DNA of 64,000 bases from Callaeas wilsoni (GCA_013398955.1 VWPU01011692.1:97269-161268); one strand, 5' to 3'. Counted from the stretch's first letter, positions 1 to 35,661 are shown. Numbers and translations: made by a program. The notes: generated by a model from the letters alone, not told the origin.

Positions 1-2640
1 TTGTCCTTGGTGAAGCCATTCTGGCTGTCCTGAATCACGTTCCTGTTCTCCCTGTTCTCCATGTACTTTAGCACAGCTTCTAGGGGGATCTGCTCCATAG
101 TGTTCCCAGGCTGACAGGTCAGTAGCTCCCAGGGTCCTCCTTTCTGCCCTTTTAAAAAATGGGTATATTTCCCCTTTTCCAGTCATACGGGAATTCACCT
201 GACTGCCATGACTTTTTGGATATCATGGAGAGTATCTTGGCAACTACATCAGCTAATTCCCTCAGGACTCTGGGATGCATCTTGTTGGGTCCTATAGCCT
301 TCTCTGTGTTCAGGCTCCTCAGGTTCCTCACAAACCTGATCTTCTCTTGCAGTCAGAATCACTTTGTTGCCTCAGTTCCCATCCTGCTGTCCATCCACTT
401 GAGAGGTATGGAAGAGAGGTTTCCATTGAAGACGGAGGTAAAATTTGTTGAGTACCTCAGCCTTCTCCTCATCCCTTGTTACCAGCTTCATGGCCTTGCT
501 TCTTTGTTTGACCTTCCTTTTCAAACCTGTAAAAGTCCTTCTTGTTATTCTTTGAGTCTTGCCAGATTCAGTTTCCAGCTGTGCCTTGGCCTTCCTCACC
601 CCACGCCTACACAACCAAACCTCATCCCTACACTTTCCCCAGGTTACCTGTCCTTGTTTCCACTGCCTGTTCATTTGCTTCTTGCCTGTAGTTTGACCAG
701 CAGGTCCCTACTCAGCCATGCCAGTCTTTTGCCCTCCTCGCCTGATTTCTTGCTCCTGGAGATCAAGAGCTCTTGCACTCTATGGAAAGCATCCTTAAAG
801 ATCTGCCAGCTCTGTTCTGCTGCCTTGTTCCAGAGGGCAGTTTCCAGGGGGTCCTAGTGTCCCTAAAATTCATGGTCTTGATTTTACTCTTTGCCCGACC
901 CATATCCCTCAGGAGCGTGAACTTCACCACTGCATGATCACTGCAGCCCAGGCTGCCTCCAATCTTGATGGCCCAGATTAGCTCACTTCGTTCGTGACCA
1001 TCAGGTCCAGTATTGTATCCCGTCTGGCAGGGCTGGCTCAAGAAGTTGCCCTCCGTGCATTCCAAGATTCTTCTGCATTGCTTGCAGCTCACTGTGCTAC
1101 TTTCTCAGTAGATGTTGGGGTGGTTGAAGTCCCCCAGAAGGACAAGAGCCTGTGAGTGCAATGCCTCCTGCAGCTGGAGCAGGAAGGCTTTGTCAGCTGG
1201 CTCCCCTTCAGCAGGTAGCCTTTAGTGACACCAACCACCAGGTTCCCATCTCGATAGCTGCACTCCAGTCAAGGGATCTGCCCCACCAAGTTTCAGCAAT
1301 GGCAAGTAGGTCACAGCTTTCTAACAGCACGGTGGCTTCCAGTTCATGTTTGTTGTGTGCATTGGCGTAGAGGCCCTTCGGCTGGGCCATCAGCTGTGTC
1401 ACCTTCTTAGAGGGGCACTCCTTAATTCCTTTGAGGTATTTCACTGGTGTTTCCCTGATTGCTTCTATTATCCCAGGTGTCCCTGGCTCACCTCCATAAG
1501 ACTTACAGTGTTCTCCAATGTGGTCAACACCTCTAGAGCCACTTGTCTGAGGGCCCTCACTACCACTCTGTCCCTTTAACCTTGGTGTGTCCTCCCACAG
1601 CTTGTCATGGGCAAGCCTGCCATTATCCCTCTTCCCTGGCATGTCTAGTTTCAAGCTCTATCAATGAGCTCCACTGGCTCCTGAGCAAAGAACCTCTTCT
1701 CCTTTTGAGAAAGGTGAATCTCATCTAATGCCAGCAAGCCTGGTGCCATGTAAGCCATCCCATTGTCAAAGAAACAAAAATTCTGGCAGTGACACCAGCC
1801 ACAGAGCCACGAATTAGATTGGGTCCATCTGTTTCTTACCGTTGCGAGCAACTGGAAGGATAGAGGAAAAAATTATGTGCTCCACGTTCCCTTACCAACC
1901 AAGCCAGGGTGCTGGGATGACCCTTTGACTGGGATGTTGCGGCTCCATTGCCACCCACATGGAAGAGCAGTAATGGGTAATAGAGCTATGCCAGGTTAGG
2001 AAATTTCCTGGAGTTGTCCTGGATCTGGGCCCCAGGGAGGCATCAGAATTCCCTAAAAGGAGCATTTATCCAGCATATTAGACCCTCTGTTCCCCTTAGA
2101 AAGGAATCACCTGCAACTACAATCCATCTTTCCTTCCTCACGGAGGTGGTTGTGATGTCTGGTTTAGGCCTTTCTGACCCTGTCAACACCTCTGGTATAG
2201 GTGGACCTTCATCCTCATCACATGTTGAGTGTCATTCCACCTCTAGATCCTCATATATATTGTACAGAGGCAGCTGGGAGAGTGAGGTGGGCAGAGAGGG
2301 ATTTCATCTGCTGCCCAAGTGAGGACTTTACTTTTTATCCTTTACTCCTTTCTTTGGAGCTACTGCTTTCTGCCTGCTGGGGGGAGGATACAGGAGATCC
2401 TTGATCATATGCTTTTTCTGGTGGTTGTTCTGGTCTCAGGGAGACAGGTTCTTCCAGTCTGTCTCCTTCTCAGACTCCCTGATGCTCCTTAACCATCCTG
2501 CTTCCTCTCTTTAGCTGCTCCACCAGGCTGAGCAGATCATCCACCCGGTCACACAGCTGCTGTTTGTGCTGCTGTCAAATACCAGTGATGATGGTGGAAC
2601 CCAACTGAGAGCATCCTGAAGTCACCATGGCTGGTCCTTT
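1..2640 (-). mobile_element. CR1 LINE, 5' part (ORF1 and start of ORF2), cut by the left edge
   Basis: On the minus strand the order is that of a CR1 retrotransposon. Around 2,450-2,600 is a degraded ORF1 stretch with the usual ESE-rich motif. Around 1,680-1,730 is the end of ORF1, with the DEIHLSQKEKRFFAQE motif typical of its esterase-like domain. Near 1,230-1,370 the ORF2 endonuclease start is seen (NAHNKHELEATV, AIAETWW). Further left come KAKAQLE, TRDEEKAEVLN and, at the edge, the reverse-transcriptase motif SQNGFTK. Frames are broken by stops and shifts, so the copy is dead. CR1 copies are mostly cut short at the 5' end; this one keeps it. Confidence 0.88.
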
Positions 2641-4672
2641 CCATGCTTCCACTCAGTTGGCAGCACCAGTTAAAAAGGTCAACAGGATGTTGGAAATTGT
2701 TAGCAAAGGGCCAAAGCAAACAAATGACAATTCTGCTGGAAATCGGCCTTTGCGCTGACTGGTGTATGGCAGAGCAGGAGCTTCAGGTAGAGTCAGGAGA
2801 AGCTGTAGAGTGAAGTGTTTGGCCTTTGCTGGTACCATTTTCAGAAGGTAAAGATAGTGAAGGGCCATGGAAGAAGGGGCTTCTGGTATTGCATGCAGGT
2901 TTTAGGGCTTAAGACCATCTTCAAGCTTGGGTTACCAATCCAGCCAATGACAAACGGCAGAACCATGGGTCAAATGCTGAAATACTCAATTATGTTAAGG
3001 CAATAGGAACATGGGTAGTCAGCAGTTCCTGAGAAGCACCTAGTGGGGTGTGTTGCATACTCATCCAATTTTAGATGGTTCCACCTATGCTTTTACAGTG
3101 GCTAATTTGTTTTTTCATGTGAACATACGAGTTTTCTTTGGCTCAACACCTTGTTTACCTGTGAGCCACTCTTATGCAACTAAAGCTTTTTCAGGTTGCT
3201 GTGATGCAGCTGGTTTCCTTCAGATGCAGATTCATTCAGATGATTCAGGCAAGGGCATCTTAACACTCTCTTACCAGGTGTGGTTTCTGATAGCCCTGAT
3301 ATAGGGGCTGATGCATATATGGTCCTGAAAATTTGTCTTGCATAGTAAAAGTATACAGAATCATATGTACAAGCATCGACTTCTAACTGGTGTCAGTACA
3401 CTCATGGCAGTACTAGCGGTGTGAGTTTGACTTTACGGGTGCTTCTAGGCTATGAGACTGGATTCTTTAAGGGCAAGACAGGCAGCAGAAGCTTGCAGAG
3501 GGATAAGGGTCCGTGGTCCCTGCTGTGGCTTGTTAGCATGAAGGCTTCACCTGCACTGGGAGACATCCAAGGACAATGGACTCTCCGCCCCCCCACTGGT
3601 GGTGCTCTGCCTGTGATGGCCTTGGCACAGGCTCTTCCTGGGTATGACTTCAGGGAAAGGGGATTAGCCTGGAGAAGGGATCATTGCCAACACTGGGTGA
3701 ACCAGGCTGCTGTATTTTGGGTGTGGGCCATGCTGCACCACAGGATGGGTCTTGATATGTTTTGGGCAGTTGTGAATTAAGATCCTGGACCCAAAGGTTG
3801 ATGTGAGGCTCCTAGGTACAGTGCTGAGCACTGGTTCATGTACTTTTTATGTATGGCATAAATGTACCTCTCATCTATATTTCAACATAAAGAAAACCCT
3901 GCTATTAGGTTTTAGGTTACAAAGGTTTACCACCTTCCTCGTGACTGGATCTATTTGCTGCCTCTGCATTTCCTATGCCAGAATAGCGGTCATTTTATCA
4001 AGTGCTTTGCTCTTGTGTCTGCTGGAGGAAACTCTTGCAGAAGAGAACATTCTTAACAAGAAATTGGTTGCTATTTTGGGAATGTGGTGGATGTGCACAG
4101 ACCTTGACTAATTTTTGCTTTGCTTTTTAAAATGTGGATTGAAATGTATTTTGGTGATGAGGATCCCACCTTGATGCACGGCCTGTTGCAGACACATAAA
4201 TCCATCAAGATTTGAGATGAGATAGGGTCACCTGCAGGACACCTTCTCCAGAGTCCCTGCCTCCATCTGCCGTTGAGCCCTTAATGACACCTTCAGTGGG
4301 TGGAAGTGATTCTGTTAACCTTGAGCCTTACACTGCTTTTTCTAGGCAAGCTTTCTCTTTCAACTTGGAATCAACAGGAAGCAAGAGAAACTTTTGCAAC
4401 AGACTCTCTTAGGATGCTGGGGGACCACTTGTGCTCCCTGGTGTCTTTTCTGATGCTAGAAAACTTTCCTGACTAATGCTTGCTGCCTATATAGCATTCT
4501 GTTCCAAGGTCTCCATCTCTCCTGACCCCACCAGGCAGGAATCAGATCCAGTACCCGAGTTTTTCTGTGCCAAAGGTGAGCTATAAAGCGACACCACTGT
4601 GGCTCAGGTTTGGCAGCCACAGGTAATTATATGGGGGTGGAAATTAGATGTTGACTTACTACAGTTTCCTGT
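2641..4672. other. Intergenic DNA without recognised features
   Basis: No gene or repeat family is recognised. The longest open frame, 3,421-3,780 on the plus strand, has no familiar motif and no splice context. Parts may be old repeats past recognition by eye. Confidence 0.5.
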
Positions 4673-5254
4673 TGTTGTGGTTTAACCCCAACCAAGTTCC
4701 AGGCAGCTGCTCACTCACTTCCCCACCGGTGAGATCAGGGAGAGGACTGGAAGGGTAAAAGCCAGAAAACTCATGGGTTGAGATAGAGACAGCTTAATAG
4801 GGAAAGCAACAGCCATGCAGAGAAGCAAAGCAAAACGAGGAATTAATTCACTGTTTCCCATGGGCAGCCAGGTGTGCAGCCATCTCCAGGACAGCAGGGC
4901 CCCATCACAAGTAAAAGTGACTTGGGAAGACAAACACCATCACTCCAATCGTCTCCTCCTGCCTTCTTCTTCCCCCCACTGCATATACTGAGTATGATTT
5001 CACATGGTCTGGAATATCCCTTTGGTTAGTTTGGGTCACCTGTCCTGGCTGTGTCTCCTCCCGACNNCTGCACCCCCCCTCACCAGGGTGGCTGTACGAA
5101 AAGCAGAAAAGGCCTTGGCTCTGTGCAAGCCCCGCTCAGCTATAACAAAAACATCTCTGTATTATCAACCCTGTGTTCAGCACAAATCCAAAACACAGTC
5201 TCAGACCAGCCACCGGGGAAAAAGATTAACTCTGCCCCAGCCAAAACCAGCAAA
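4673..5254 (-). mobile_element. Solo LTR of an endogenous retrovirus (songbird-type family), minus strand
   Basis: The minus strand starts with a CTGGTTTTGGCTGGGG-like end and finishes with GGGGTTAAACCACAACA, as in an LTR family abundant in songbirds. In between come, in LTR order, the GGGATATTCCAGACC block, a TATA-like CAGTATATG at about 4,982-4,990, and near 4,800 a degraded polyadenylation region (CCTATTAAGCTG). The 5' terminal bases have drifted. No viral coding sequence is attached, so this is a solo LTR. Two N bases lie at 5,066-5,067. No clear target-site duplication is seen. Confidence 0.82.
5066..5067. other. Two undetermined bases
   Basis: An NN in the assembly, inside the LTR and next to a run of C. 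It breaks nothing functional. Confidence 0.99.
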
Positions 5255-7757
5255 CCTTTGTACACAAAGGGCACTTGCTGGTTGCTGTAGGGCATACATG
5301 GAGCTGCTCTGTCTCTCTGTAACGCATTTAGTGATTACATTTTCTATCCTGTGCAGGCTAGTTTCTCCTGCAAATGACATCTGGAAACAGATAGTGCATA
5401 TAGATGTTATGTGAAAGCCCAGCTTGGGATAATTAAATCAGAGCTCTCTTGTTTTCATGTGTCAGATCACATCAGCATCCCCAGCATCATTCTTCACCAT
5501 ACAGTGCCTACACACAGTACCGGTCAGCTACTGTATTTGTCACATACCATCTTTAGAACCAGATAAATTAAAGCCGGGAACAAGCAGGCATTTCTCCTCT
5601 CAAGCTTCTGCATTACCAGTCATCACTGCTCAGTGCTGCTGAGGAGACTCTTTTGATGCCCTGGAATAATACTGTGGGGAGCTGCACAGCTTCAAAATAT
5701 CCCTATAATCTGCTTTTAAGGAATGGCATACCTGTAGAAGGAAATAATCTTGATTATTTATTATCTCAGTATTTGGTGAAGGTGCTTATTTTCTAAATGC
5801 AAAATAGAGATGGACATGGCATTCAAAGAAGGACCAGGTTTAAGACACAAGCATGCAGAAATGAGATTGTATCTGCATTAGCCTAGTGTGTAACATCAGC
5901 TTTCAAAGGCCTGTGTGATTCAGCCAGTGAGAAGCTTGAGGCATCACAATCTTTAATCCTGCACAGACACCTCTGTGCTGGGGACCTCTGGGGGCACATT
6001 GATTTTGACATCTGGAAGGGTGTTGATAGAGATTTTTGTATTAAAATTAACCCTACACAACCCAAACTCAGCACAATGGAGATGCAAGTTTTCCCAAGAC
6101 GACTCCTCTCCCTAGGATGGTCTTTCAAATTCCCAGTTAACATGCAAACTAAATAAAACAGGCATCCCCTGGGCAGATCTGGGCGTGAGCCTTTCAAGAT
6201 TGCCTCAAGCCAGCTAAGAGCTTTCCTGGGCCTGGTTAACTAGTTTAGCAATGGATAATGGTGCTTGGACACCACTGTCTGCCACTGCCAAACCTACCAG
6301 TAAATGCAATATATTGAGCCCTGTGTTACGTGCTGGAACATGAACTGAGAGTTATATTTTAAACATAGTACTGGTAACTTCGTCTTAATTCCCATCAATG
6401 CTAATTGAACCAGGTAGCTCACAGTGGAGCTGGCTGTAGGGTGAGGTACAGCCGTGGCAGCTCTGGTTTCTGGGCAGCAGCTGGACGTGACTCCTCCTAG
6501 GAAGGCTCCTGCCACCACTGAGGGCAGAGCAGTGACTGCAGGGCACAGAACAGACAAATCATTCTCCAGTCCCTGCTTCAGTGGGAGACAATAACTTAGT
6601 TTTTAATTGTTTGATTACAAAAAAATTATAGATGGAGAATGTTGTTTTATGTTACTTAATTTGTATAACACTGTATTTTCATTGCCTTATTTGCTGTTAT
6701 TTTTTTAAAAAGTATAAATGTTGAAGGCTGGAAGCTGTGTTTTCATGGATTTCTACTTATTTATGGACAGAGGAGACATTAGTCAATATCTGCTAGAATC
6801 ACACCTCTATAATTATTCTAAATATTAATTTTTCTAGTTTTGTCTGAAGAGCCACAGGAGTTAAAATTAGGTGTCATAATTAAAATTGGCATTAATTGCA
6901 TTTTGGCTTCTGTGGTAGACTATGTATTGGTTCATTTGTACCTGCTTGGAGTGAAAGGAATTCCTTGCACTGGTGGTTTTTACCCAGATAAGGCATGAGA
7001 TATGGTAATTTCCAGGGTGGAAAGCTGGTTAACTCAGGCATCGTGGATACACCCCAAGCAGATTAGTTCAGTCAGATCTTCATAAATCATTATTAAAACT
7101 GTGGGCATAATACAGAAGAAGAAATGCAGGGATACAATCCCTGCTGAGGAATACTGTGATGATCTAGAGCACAGGAAAGATTCTTGCTGATGTTTATGGG
7201 CTACTTCAGATGCAGAAACTAATTACAATTTTTTTCCAGCGTTTTTCTGGTCTGCCTGTGAACCCTAGTTTTCCTTAATAATGTAATTCTTGATTTTTCT
7301 GCTTGCTGAGTCCCAGCAGTAATGTACACTGCCAATGAATGTCCCTTATAGCTGTTCCTGCCAGGGCTCTGTGTAACTCAGAAACAGGACCTAGAATTTG
7401 AAGCTTCATTGTAAATAATTGCATTAGTAACATAAGTCTTATTGCAGAGTTTTCTGTGTGTGTTTCAATTTAACCATCTTTAGGAAACTGTACTACTGTC
7501 GGGACAAGGTACTTGGAATCGTTTGGGGAAAGTTTACAGCTTTCTAAAGAAAAAGCTTAAAAATAAATTGAAATAGAGAAAAAATACTGTGACACGAATT
7601 TGTATTCTCCCACTGTTCCTCTTTGCTTTCCTACCTGTTAAAGTAGAAATACGTATTTCTTGTGTAGGTTAAACATTTAAGACTTCAGGTTGTTAATGCT
7701 GGGTGACACTCGACTTCCCACCTCACTTGTTTCACCTTCTCCTTTCTTTTTGTGCAG
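5255..7757. other. Intergenic DNA, partly AT-rich
   Basis: No gene or repeat is recognised. From about 6,600 to 7,480 the sequence is AT-rich with several TAATTA- and TTAATTGCA-like words. That could be a conserved non-coding element, but composition alone could produce it. Confidence 0.4.
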
Positions 7758-7818
7758 TCTTACCATGGTGCTTCCTTTCTTCTGCTCGACAGCTCCATTT
7801 GCTTATCTGGCTTCAAAG
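7758..7818 (+). other. Candidate orphan exon (61 nt)
   Basis: A long pyrimidine tract ends in TTTTTGTGCAG at 7,757, and a strong AAAG|GTGAGT donor follows 61 nt later. Two reading frames are open through it. No known protein is recognised and no partner exon is in sight. It could belong to a non-coding RNA or be chance. Confidence 0.25.
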
Positions 7819-7948
7819 GTGAGTCATCAAGAGCAATCATCATTATGGGATTAACTAAAAGGCTTTTATTAGTGATCAAAGGATGAACAAATAGTGATTA
7901 ATTGATGTCTGAATGAAAATAAAATGCTAATCGAAGGGTGATTGGATG

Positions 7949-8527
7949 TGTATTGGGTCTGGCTGAGATGGAGTTCATTTTCTGCACAGCAGCCCTCACA
8001 GGGCTGTGCTCTGCACTGGCAGCTGAAAGGTGTTGGTAACAGCCCAGTTTTGGCTCCTGCTGAGCAGGGCTGGCAGAGCACCAGCGCTGTCTCTCCAACA
8101 TTCCCTGCCCGTCAAGGGGCTGGAGGTGGGCCAGATCCTGGGAGGGCACAAAGCTAGACCAGCTGACTCAGATTGACCAGAAGGGTATTCCATACTGTAT
8201 GACATCAGCTCAGATACAAAAGCTAAGAAAACTAGGAGGAAGAGGGCACATTTGTTAACTTGAAACGTTGGCCTTCCGTAGCAACTGCTCTGTGTGGTGA
8301 GGCCCTGCTTCCTGGCAAGGAAGGGCTGATGGGAAGTAGAGAATAATTTTATTTTCTCTTTTCTCTGCTTGTGCATGTCCAAACTTCTGCTTTTGCTTTG
8401 GTAAACTGACTTATCTCAGGCTGTAAGTCATTTTCCATCTTATTTTCTCTCCCTTTCCAGTTGAGGAAGGGAGTGATAGAGAAGCTTGATGGACACCTGG
8501 CCACCAGCCAAAGTCAACTCCACCACA
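7949..8527 (+). mobile_element. Solo LTR of the same or a closely related retroviral family, plus strand
   Basis: It opens TGTATTGGGTCTGGCTGAGA and closes with CCACCACA. Inside are the GGGTATTCCATACTG block and AGATACAAAAGCTA in the TATA position. Near 8,325-8,350 the GATGGGAAGTAGAGAATAAT stretch is typical of this LTR family. An AP-1 consensus TGACTCA is at 8,164-8,170 and a CRE-like TGACATCA at 8,200-8,207. No retroviral coding sequence flanks it. Confidence 0.8.
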
Positions 8528-8757
8528 GAGCAATAGCTGAATTTATGACTTGAGGATGACTTAAATGATGATTCACACAGTGAAACACTGCTACTTCTTA
8601 CTCTTGTAACAACGGCTGGATAATGTCACTAGATTACGGCATAACTCTGGGCCTAAGGAAAGCTGTCACTTACCTTGCTGGGAATATCAGGTGCTGGGTA
8701 AGGGGTCTCAGTCTCAAGGAATAACCTTGAGGGATGTCCCTGCTCAAGCTGCATCAA

Positions 8758-8988
8758 GTCTCAAGCTGTGCCAGAGGAGGTTCAGGTCTTGGACATCAGC
8801 AGGAATTTCTTCAAAGAAAGGGTGATTAAACATTGGAATGGGCTGCCCAGGGAGGTGGTGGAGTCACCATTCCTGGAGGTGTTTAACAAAAGACTGGATG
8901 GTCTAGTTGACATGGTGGTGTTCAGTCAAAGGTTGGACTCAGTAATCTTGGAGGTCTTTTCCAACCTAATTGATCCTGTGATTCTGTG
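8758..8988 (+). mobile_element. CR1 LINE 3' end, plus strand
   Basis: It contains the CR1 C-terminal coding block (AACATTGGAATGGGCTGCCC, then GGTGTTTAACAAAAGACTGG) and ends with CCTGTGATTCTGTG, the usual CR1 terminal repeat. It is cut short at the 5' end, as most copies are. Confidence 0.9.
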
Positions 8989-9759
8989 CTTTAGGGGAGA
9001 TCACGGCCGTGCTGCCCTTCAGGGGAGTGCAATGGGCTGTACAGATTTTTAGAGAGTAAAGTGGTTGAGTCATAGCCTGCCCCACCTCTGGTGTACGTGC
9101 AGGAGTGCAGCCATTGCTGTGTTAATCATGCCCACTCCCAGCTCAGCCGATAAGCTTTACTCCTGGTAAGATGTAGCCCAGGCTCCTCCGTTCCTGGAAA
9201 TGCGTAACCCAGCACAACTCTTCAGATCTGCACAGCAGGGCTCTTGTCAGTGTTGCCTGAACCACTGTGCTGTTCATCCACCTAGAGCACACCTGGAAGG
9301 AGGTGTGCCAGGAGGGCACTGTCTGCCAGGAGAAGCTGCTGTGTGTCAGATGGCATCAAAGCTCTTGCATGGATGGGTAGGGAGCCGGGTGCTGGGCAAG
9401 CCCCTGCCTGCTGGAGAGGGAAGGGCTGTACTCCCAACACAGCTGCTGGCACAGAATGCAGGAGTTAAAATCATTCCCCACCCTGAAAACCAGGTTACTG
9501 TGGCATGGGTTCAGCTTTTGCAAAGGCTGATTTGGTAATAGGTAAAACAACAACACTCAGTGGCACTGAACCCCACAGATCAGAACTCAGTCCTTCAGCA
9601 GAGGAGGACCGGGTTGGGGAACATATTCAAACAATGTGGGCATACAGGACTCCATGGGAGCTGCTGAGATGCATTCCTGGATGCCAGGAGAGCTTGCAGG
9701 TGTCAGAGAGAGGCTACTCTCAATGCCCTGTGATTTACGGTGGTGATCCTGAGGCCTGA
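8989..9759. other. Intergenic DNA without recognised features
   Basis: Moderately GC-rich sequence between two CR1 pieces. No gene or repeat family is recognised. It may be a worn repeat. Confidence 0.4.
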
Positions 9760-10745
9760 ACATCACTTGAGTGCTTGGGAGTACTCAGCATGGATTTACT
9801 AAGGAAACCCAACCTTAAACAACTGGCTGAACAGTGGGGCCCAGGGGATCATGATCAGCACCATGATGTCCAGCTAGAGGCCAGCTCCTAGTGGTGCACT
9901 CGGGGGTTGATACTGGGGCCAGTACTGTTCAACGTCTTTGCTAATGACCAGGGCAGCAGACCCCCAGCAGTTTGCAGGTGATACAAGCCCACGAGGAGCA
10001 GCTACAGAGCAGAGGGTTGTGCTGCCATTCAGGGGAACCTGGACAGGCTGGAGAAATGGTCCAACACAAAGTTAATGAAGTCCAGCAACTGCTGGAAAAG
10101 AATTTGGCAGAAAAGTTGCTCCTGGAGGAAAGTTGTTTCCCCCGGATTTCCCTGAAATCGTGGGAAAAATCAGTTCACTCCTGCAGCGGTGACCACCAGC
10201 CTTCTGGGCTGCATCAGGTAGAGCTGCTGGCACACCCGCCAGCAGGTGGAGGAGACGACCCTTCTGTTGGCTCAGCCCTGGCAAGAGACATCTGGGTGCT
10301 GAGTTCAGTGCTGGACTCTCCAGTATGACAGACAAGGACACACTGAAGGGCCATGGAGATGATCAATATCTTGGAGAACCTGTCATATAAGGACAGTCTG
10401 AGAGAGCTGGGACTGCTCAGCCTTGAGAAGAAAAGGCTAAGAGGGATCTTATTCATGTGGATAAGTATTCAATGGATGGAGGGAGTAAAGAGGAGTGACA
10501 GTCAGTGACAGTCAGCAATGCTCAGTGACAGGAGCCAATGGGGAAGAAAGAACTGAGATGTGAAATTCCGTTTTAACATAAGAAAAAACTTCTTTCTCTG
10601 TTTAGGTGGTCAAACACCTGGGCAGATCACCCAGACAGACTGTGGAGTTTCCATCCCAGGAATACTCAAAACTCAACCAGCTGTGGCCCTGAGCATGCTG
10701 TGCCAGCTGCCCTGCTCAAAGCAGGAGCGTGGGCTGGACAGTCCC
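9760..10745 (+). mobile_element. CR1 LINE, 3' half, degraded, plus strand
   Basis: Near 9,790 is a trace of the reverse-transcriptase HGFTK motif, then the ILGPVLFN-like block near 9,915 and FAGDT near 9,975. A C-terminal region follows (GAGAGAGCTGGGACTGCTCAGCC near 10,400 and TTTTAACATAAGAAAAAACT near 10,573). Stops and shifts are frequent and a middle part is missing. The terminal ATTCTGTG repeats are not seen. Confidence 0.8.
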
Positions 10746-10881
10746 AACATGAGACTTTCCCTTTAGCTGTGGCATCTGCCTCCTCTTTTTCAGTCTGATA
10801 ATCACCAGGCTGTCCTTGTGATAGGGTAACATCCTCCGCTGGCAACTCCACAGCAGCCCCATGCAAGATAATTAAGGCAGG

Positions 10882-11476
10882 TGTAAAATGTTCCATACTG
10901 TGGAAGCTGGGAAGATAAGGGGGCTCATGTTAATGTAGCAAACTCCAACAGCAGAGCCAATCAAGGGCTGTTGGTAATAACAGCCAAGGATTGTTGTGGC
11001 TGGAAAACGGGCCATAGGAGGAAGGGAAGTGATGTCTGAGACAAATGTCCTTGTTCTGGCTCCTGGAGATAAGCACAACACAGTCAAGAAACTTATCTCT
11101 AGGGTGGGAAAAGCTTATCTATAAAATGTACCTCCACAAAGCCCAGGCGTACCCTGCAGGACACCTCATCAGCTGGATCCGTGCTGGAGCCAGGACTGGT
11201 GATCTCTCTTCTTCCTTTCCTTCTCTCTCCCCCTCTTTAATCCATCTCTCTTTCTCCCCCGTCACCCCACCTTTCACCCCACCCCTTTTCCAAACCCCAC
11301 TGCTGTGTGTTTATCTAGGAGGTCAGGGACTAACATATCAATTTCCATGTCAAGTGTGTGATTTACTAATAAAACTTTGTGAAGTTTTGTGGACCCTCTG
11401 CCTTCTGTCACTCCTTTCGACCACGAGCATCTACAAATCTTGGGTGCTCCCTTCCCCTTGAGCTTAAGACATTGCA
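10882..11476 (+). mobile_element. Probable LTR of a different retroviral family, plus strand
   Basis: The signals come in LTR order: a TATA-like CTATAAAATG at about 11,119, a long pyrimidine tract at 11,205-11,290, AATAAAACTTTGTGAAG near 11,368, then a U5-like GTGGACCCTCTGCC. The ends (TGTAAAATGTTCC, ACATTGCA) are guesses and no target duplication is clear. It faces the 3' end of WASHC5. Confidence 0.5.
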
Positions 11477-11724
11477 CGTACCATAAGTGAAAATTATGTC
11501 ACTAAACACCTTGTTCCCAACACTAGCCATGTTACAGTTGAACTAACATTTGTGCCTTTAATTAGCCTAACAGGACTTTTCAGTTGTGAATATTTAATTA
11601 TGTCCTCTATAGAATTAAACTAACTGTTTGTAGTACAGGCAGACATCAAACCTCTTTACACTGTATATGCATTCTCACTCATGATTCTTTTAAAAAGAAA
11701 ATTGTATTTGGAATCATCAGTCCT

Positions 11725-12083
11725 GGCAAACTATCCAACACCTTTATTTCCAATTTTGTTGCTCATTTCTGATACAAAAGTCAAACTTCCACAAATAGTT
11801 CTTCAGAACAAAAAAACTAAATGATTTATACATAAACAATTACATGCAGCATTTATAATGTGCAGTACAAAATGTACACTGTTTAGAGGAGATACACGCT
11901 GCATATCATGCCAAGATTTAAACAAGGGTTATATAGACTAGTTGGTTATGTATCACAGAGACAGCTGTAGGCACTGCCTTGAAGCACAGAAAAGACACAG
12001 TTCTGAACAGCTGTACTTGCCTCATCCTCAGGGCCCAACTCCTCATTTCAGGTTTGGAGAAAAGCCTTGGTCGTTCTTCATAT
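11725..12083 (-). other. WASHC5: WASHC5 3' untranslated region (predicted)
   Basis: AT-rich sequence between the stop codon and the first good polyadenylation signal on the minus strand. There is no open frame and no recognisable repeat. The right end is the stop codon; the left end is inferred from the signal. Confidence 0.6.
11743..11748 (-). terminator. WASHC5: AATAAA polyadenylation signal of WASHC5
   Basis: Read on the minus strand this is AATAAA, about 340 nt past the stop codon. Cleavage would be expected some 15-25 nt further on. A longer 3' end cannot be excluded. Confidence 0.55.

Positions 12084-35661
<23,578 letters not shown>

Noticed and set aside
159..857. 232-codon plus-strand open frame
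   Set aside because: It is the antisense of the CR1 ORF2 coding strand.
3421..3780. 119-codon plus-strand frame
   Set aside because: No known motif, no promoter or splice context; likely chance.
4715..4933. 72-codon minus-strand frame
   Set aside because: It lies in the solo LTR, not in a gene.
1..11480. 3' end of SQLE, the neighbour expected from human gene order
   Set aside because: No squalene epoxidase exon is recognised; if order is kept, SQLE is further left.
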